This document shows, piece by piece, positions 61,720 through 64,000 of a DNA stretch of 64,000 nt. The notes under the pieces were generated by a model. That model searched no databases and was not told the DNA's origin. It saw only the letters and a program-made list of their open reading frames with translations. The stretch is taken from the NCBI GenBank assembly GCA_963801475.1, contig CAWDEX010000001.1, forward strand, positions 1,054,001 to 1,118,000, read 5' to 3'. Within the stretch, counting starts at the first letter, position 1; the number at the start of each line of letters is the position of its first letter. The stretch comes from DAOMFB01 sp963801475 (lineage in GTDB: Bacteria > Acidobacteriota > Thermoanaerobaculia > UBA5066). Made by a program: the position numbers and the translations under genes.

Positions 61720-63152
61720 CGCTCGCGGTCCGTCTCATTCCGTGCCTCGACGTGGCGGCGGGCCGCGTCGTGAAGGGGACGCGCTTCACGAATCTCCGCG
61801 ACCAGGGGGACCCCGTCGAGACGGCGGTCCGGTACGAGGAGGAAGGGGCCGACGAGATCGCCTTCCTCGACATCGCGGCGGCGCACGAGAACCGGGGGAC
61901 GCTCGTGAATCTCGTCTCGCGCGTGGCCGAGGCCCTTTCCATTCCGTTCACCGTGGGGGGCGGTGTCCGGTCGGTGCAGGACGCCGACGCCCTCCTCCGG
62001 GCGGGCGCAGACCGGGTCGTGGTCAACACGGCGGCCGTCGCGGACCCGGAACTGGTCCGGCGGCTCTCGGAGAAGTTCGGCGCGCAGTGCGTCGTCGTCG
62101 CCGTCGACGGTCAGCGCGTCCGCGGGAGCGGCGGCGACGCCCGGATGGTCGTGACGACGCACGGCGGGCGGCGGATCACGGACCGCGCCGTCGTCGACTG
62201 GGCGTCGGAGGCCGCGCGGCTGGGCGCGGGTGAGATCCTCCTGACCTCGGTCGACGCGGACGGGACCCGCGAAGGATTCGACCTCGAGATGATCCGCGCC
62301 GCGCGGAGCGCGGTGGACGTGCCGATCGTGGCGTCGGGGGGCGCGGGCAAGCTGGCGCACTTCGTGACGGCCGTGCGCGAGGGAGGCGCCGACGCGGTCC
62401 TCGCGGCCGGCGTCTTCCACGAGCGCGTCTTCACGATCGGGGAGGTGAAGCTGGCTCTGGCATCGGCCGGCGTTCCAGTCCGGCTTGCGGGCGGCGCCGC
62501 GGCCGCCCCGGGGACGGCGGACGGGCTCCGGGTGGCGTTCGACACGTCGGGGCTCGTCCCGGTCGTCGTGCGGGACGTGACGAACGGCGAGGTCCTGACG
62601 CTCGCGTTCGCGAACGCCGAGGCGCTTGCGGCCACGCGCGCCACCGGCTTCTCGCACTTCTTCAGCCGCTCCCGGAAGGAGCTCTGGAAGAAGGGGGAGA
62701 CGTCGGGGAACGTCCAGCGCGTCACGGCGATCTCCGTCGACTGCGACGGCGACGCGGTCGTCTACGACGTCGTCCCCGAGGGGCCGGCCTGCCACACGGG
62801 AAGCCGCTCCTGCTTCCGCGTCGCGGCGACGCTCGCCGAACCACCGGCGGCGGCGCCGTCGCTCGACCTCGGACCGCTCTTCGCCGTCGTCCTCGACCGG
62901 AAGGAAAACCCCGTTTCCGGCTCCTACACGAACCGGCTCCTCGACGACGGCCTCTCGAAGATCGCGAAAAAGGTCGGGGAGGAGGGGGTCGAGACGGCGC
63001 TCGCGGCGCTCGTCGAGGACGACGACGCCCTCGCCGGCGAGGCGGCAGACCTTCTGTACCACCTCGTCGTCCTCCTGACCGCGCGGGGCCTTTCGCCCGC
63101 GGCCATCGAGAAGAAGCTTCGCGACCGGCGCGGCGTCCGGAGGCCGTCCTGA
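61716..63152 (+). CDS. hisFIE: Fused HisF cyclase, HisI cyclohydrolase and HisE pyrophosphohydrolase
   Basis: 478 residues in one frame; ATG 61716 overlaps the hisA stop. Residues ~1-255 are HisF (RLIPCLDVAAGRVVKGTRF, VVVAVDGQRV, ILLTSVDADGTREGFDLEM). Residues ~268-375 are HisI with its zinc motif (FSRSRKELWKKGETSGNVQ; SVDCDGDAVVYDV; GPACHTGSRSCF). Residues ~385-470 are HisE (LFAVVLDRKENP, GSYTNRLL, KKVGEEGVETALAAL, ADLLYHLVVLL). A short Ala/Gly linker joins HisF to HisI. Steps 2, 3 and 5 of the pathway would sit on one chain. Confidence 0.95.
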   Translation: MTLAVRLIPCLDVAAGRVVKGTRFTNLRDQGDPVETAVRYEEEGADEIAFLDIAAAHENRGTLVNLVSRVAEALSIPFTVGGGVRSVQDADALLRAGADRVVVNTAAVADPELVRRLSEKFGAQCVVVAVDGQRVRGSGGDARMVVTTHGGRRITDRAVVDWASEAARLGAGEILLTSVDADGTREGFDLEMIRAARSAVDVPIVASGGAGKLAHFVTAVREGGADAVLAAGVFHERVFTIGEVKLALASAGVPVRLAGGAAAAPGTADGLRVAFDTSGLVPVVVRDVTNGEVLTLAFANAEALAATRATGFSHFFSRSRKELWKKGETSGNVQRVTAISVDCDGDAVVYDVVPEGPACHTGSRSCFRVAATLAEPPAAAPSLDLGPLFAVVLDRKENPVSGSYTNRLLDDGLSKIAKKVGEEGVETALAALVEDDDALAGEAADLLYHLVVLLTARGLSPAAIEKKLRDRRGVRRPS

Positions 63153-64000
63153 CTCGATCGGCCCTCACCTCGCGCGTCCTCGTCTCGGTCGAGCGCCCCG
63201 CCGACCTCACGACGCCGGTCGCCCTGATGCGCGCGCTCCTCGCGCGTCCCGAGCCCTGCTTCCTCCTCGAGTCGGTCGAAGGCGGCGAGCGGGTCGGGCG
63301 CTGGTCGTTCCTCGGCGCCGCCCCCGGGAGGTCCGTTCCGGCGGCCGGCGAGAATCCCTTCGCGGCCCTGAGAGGGCTCCCCGCCGAGGCATTCCCGCCG
63401 GGAGATGACGACCCTCCCTTCACGGGGGGCGCCGTCGGGTACCTCGGCTACGACGCCGTCCGGAGGCTGGAACGGCTCCCCGCGAAGAACCCGGATCCGA
63501 TCGGCCTCCCCGACGGCTGGTTCGGCCTCTTCGAGGAGGTCATCGCCTTCGACCACGTCAAGCACCGGCTCCTCTTCCTCTCTCGCGCTCCCGCCGACGA
63601 AGAGGCTTCGGCACGCCGGCGCCTGTCACGCTTCGCCGAGAGGCTCCTCTCCGAGGTGAGGCCGGCGTCGATCCGGAGGCCGGAGTCCCCGCTCACGTGG
63701 ACCGAATCGCTGCCGCGGGCGGAGTTCATGGCGGCCGTGGATACCGCGAAGGAGCACATTCGCGCCGGAGACATCTTCCAGGTCGTCCTGTCGCGCCGCT
63801 GGTCCGCCCCCTTCGCCGGCGACCCGTTCGCGCTCTACCGCGCGCTCCGGCGGATCAGCCCGTCGCCTTACCAGTACTACCTCCGAACGCCGCACGGGAC
63901 GATCCTCGGAGCCTCGCCGGAGCGGCTGGTACGCGTCCGGCGCGGCGCCGCCGCCTCGGAGGTGGAGACGATCCCGCTGGCCGGGACGAGGCCGCGGGGG
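63149..64000 (+). CDS. trpE: Anthranilate synthase component I, 3' truncated by window end
   Basis: 284 codons are seen, with the frame open to the last base. No ATG, GTG or TTG lies in a suitable place; the best start is CTG 63149, overlapping the hisFIE stop (CTGA), like the other junctions of the operon. TrpE marks are SRVLVSVERP..., PCFLLESVEGGERVGRWSFLG (regulatory LLES motif for tryptophan feedback), FTGGAVGYLGYDAVRRLE, HIRAGDIFQVVLSRRW, SPSPYQYYLRT, ILGASPERLVRVR and IPLAGTRPRG. It starts the tryptophan branch from chorismate and extends the operon beyond histidine. Confidence 0.93.
   Translation, partial: MTRSALTSRVLVSVERPADLTTPVALMRALLARPEPCFLLESVEGGERVGRWSFLGAAPGRSVPAAGENPFAALRGLPAEAFPPGDDDPPFTGGAVGYLGYDAVRRLERLPAKNPDPIGLPDGWFGLFEEVIAFDHVKHRLLFLSRAPADEEASARRRLSRFAERLLSEVRPASIRRPESPLTWTESLPRAEFMAAVDTAKEHIRAGDIFQVVLSRRWSAPFAGDPFALYRALRRISPSPYQYYLRTPHGTILGASPERLVRVRRGAAASEVETIPLAGTRPRG

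Overview
The window is very GC-rich, single-strand-biased bacterial chromosome with densely packed genes and many 4-base start/stop overlaps (ATGA, GTGA). Gene content fits a member of the Acidobacteriota or a neighbouring phylum: a membrane PP2C phosphatase, 2-oxoacid:ferredoxin oxidoreductase, MacB-type exporters, DUF885, DUF4412 and DUF6600 proteins, and fused histidine enzymes. That placement is inference from content. No phage, insertion sequence or CRISPR array is visible.

Layout. (a) 1-1210: the end of a secreted cytochrome c / periplasmic-binding-protein fusion. (b) 1431-14575: an extracellular locus with a giant SdrD-B/beta-helix protein, three cupredoxin (multicopper-oxidase-like) proteins, a small secreted protein and a subtilase. 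Two of these proteins carry the same C-terminal Ig-like repeats. Between about 3770 and 8070 the two first genes are broken by about 22 single-base frameshifts, almost all +1, which most likely is a sequence-quality problem. (c) 14634-14812: a complete tRNA-Gly(GCC) unit with promoter and terminator. (d) 14811-33053: sugar-nucleotide and peptidase genes, a PP2C sensor phosphatase, a heterodimeric ABC exporter and a divergent MacB-like efflux operon. (e) 33066-54096: housekeeping and signalling genes (korAB, GGDEF, folE, pyruvate kinase, PolX-like, PHP phosphatase, acpS, def, cysS, two response regulators). (f) 54093-64000: an aro-his-trp operon, aroDE-hisZG-hisD-hisC-hisB-hisH-hisA-hisFIE-trpE, in which every junction overlaps.

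The most interesting system is the control region of that operon (54093-54265). A TTGACA promoter inside the end of cysS is followed almost at once by an 11-residue leader peptide, MLARHWHGHHT, with four His codons and one Trp codon. After it come five mutually exclusive RNA segments ending in an intrinsic terminator, which is a classical attenuator layout. The 3' arm of the terminator also looks like the Shine-Dalgarno sequence of aroDE, so one hairpin could switch both transcription and translation. The mixed His/Trp codons match the mixed his/aro/trp content of the operon.

A second genome-wide theme is that many start codons here have no Shine-Dalgarno sequence but a -10-like TANNNT box 6-9 bases upstream, which suggests frequent leaderless transcripts. 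The clearest case is a pair of divergent genes (PolX-like and PHP) whose start codons are only 18 bases apart. Other oddities are a HisZ-HisG fusion, a HisF-HisI-HisE triple fusion, and a PolX-like protein whose polymerase site has lost two catalytic aspartates while its PHP nuclease site is intact.
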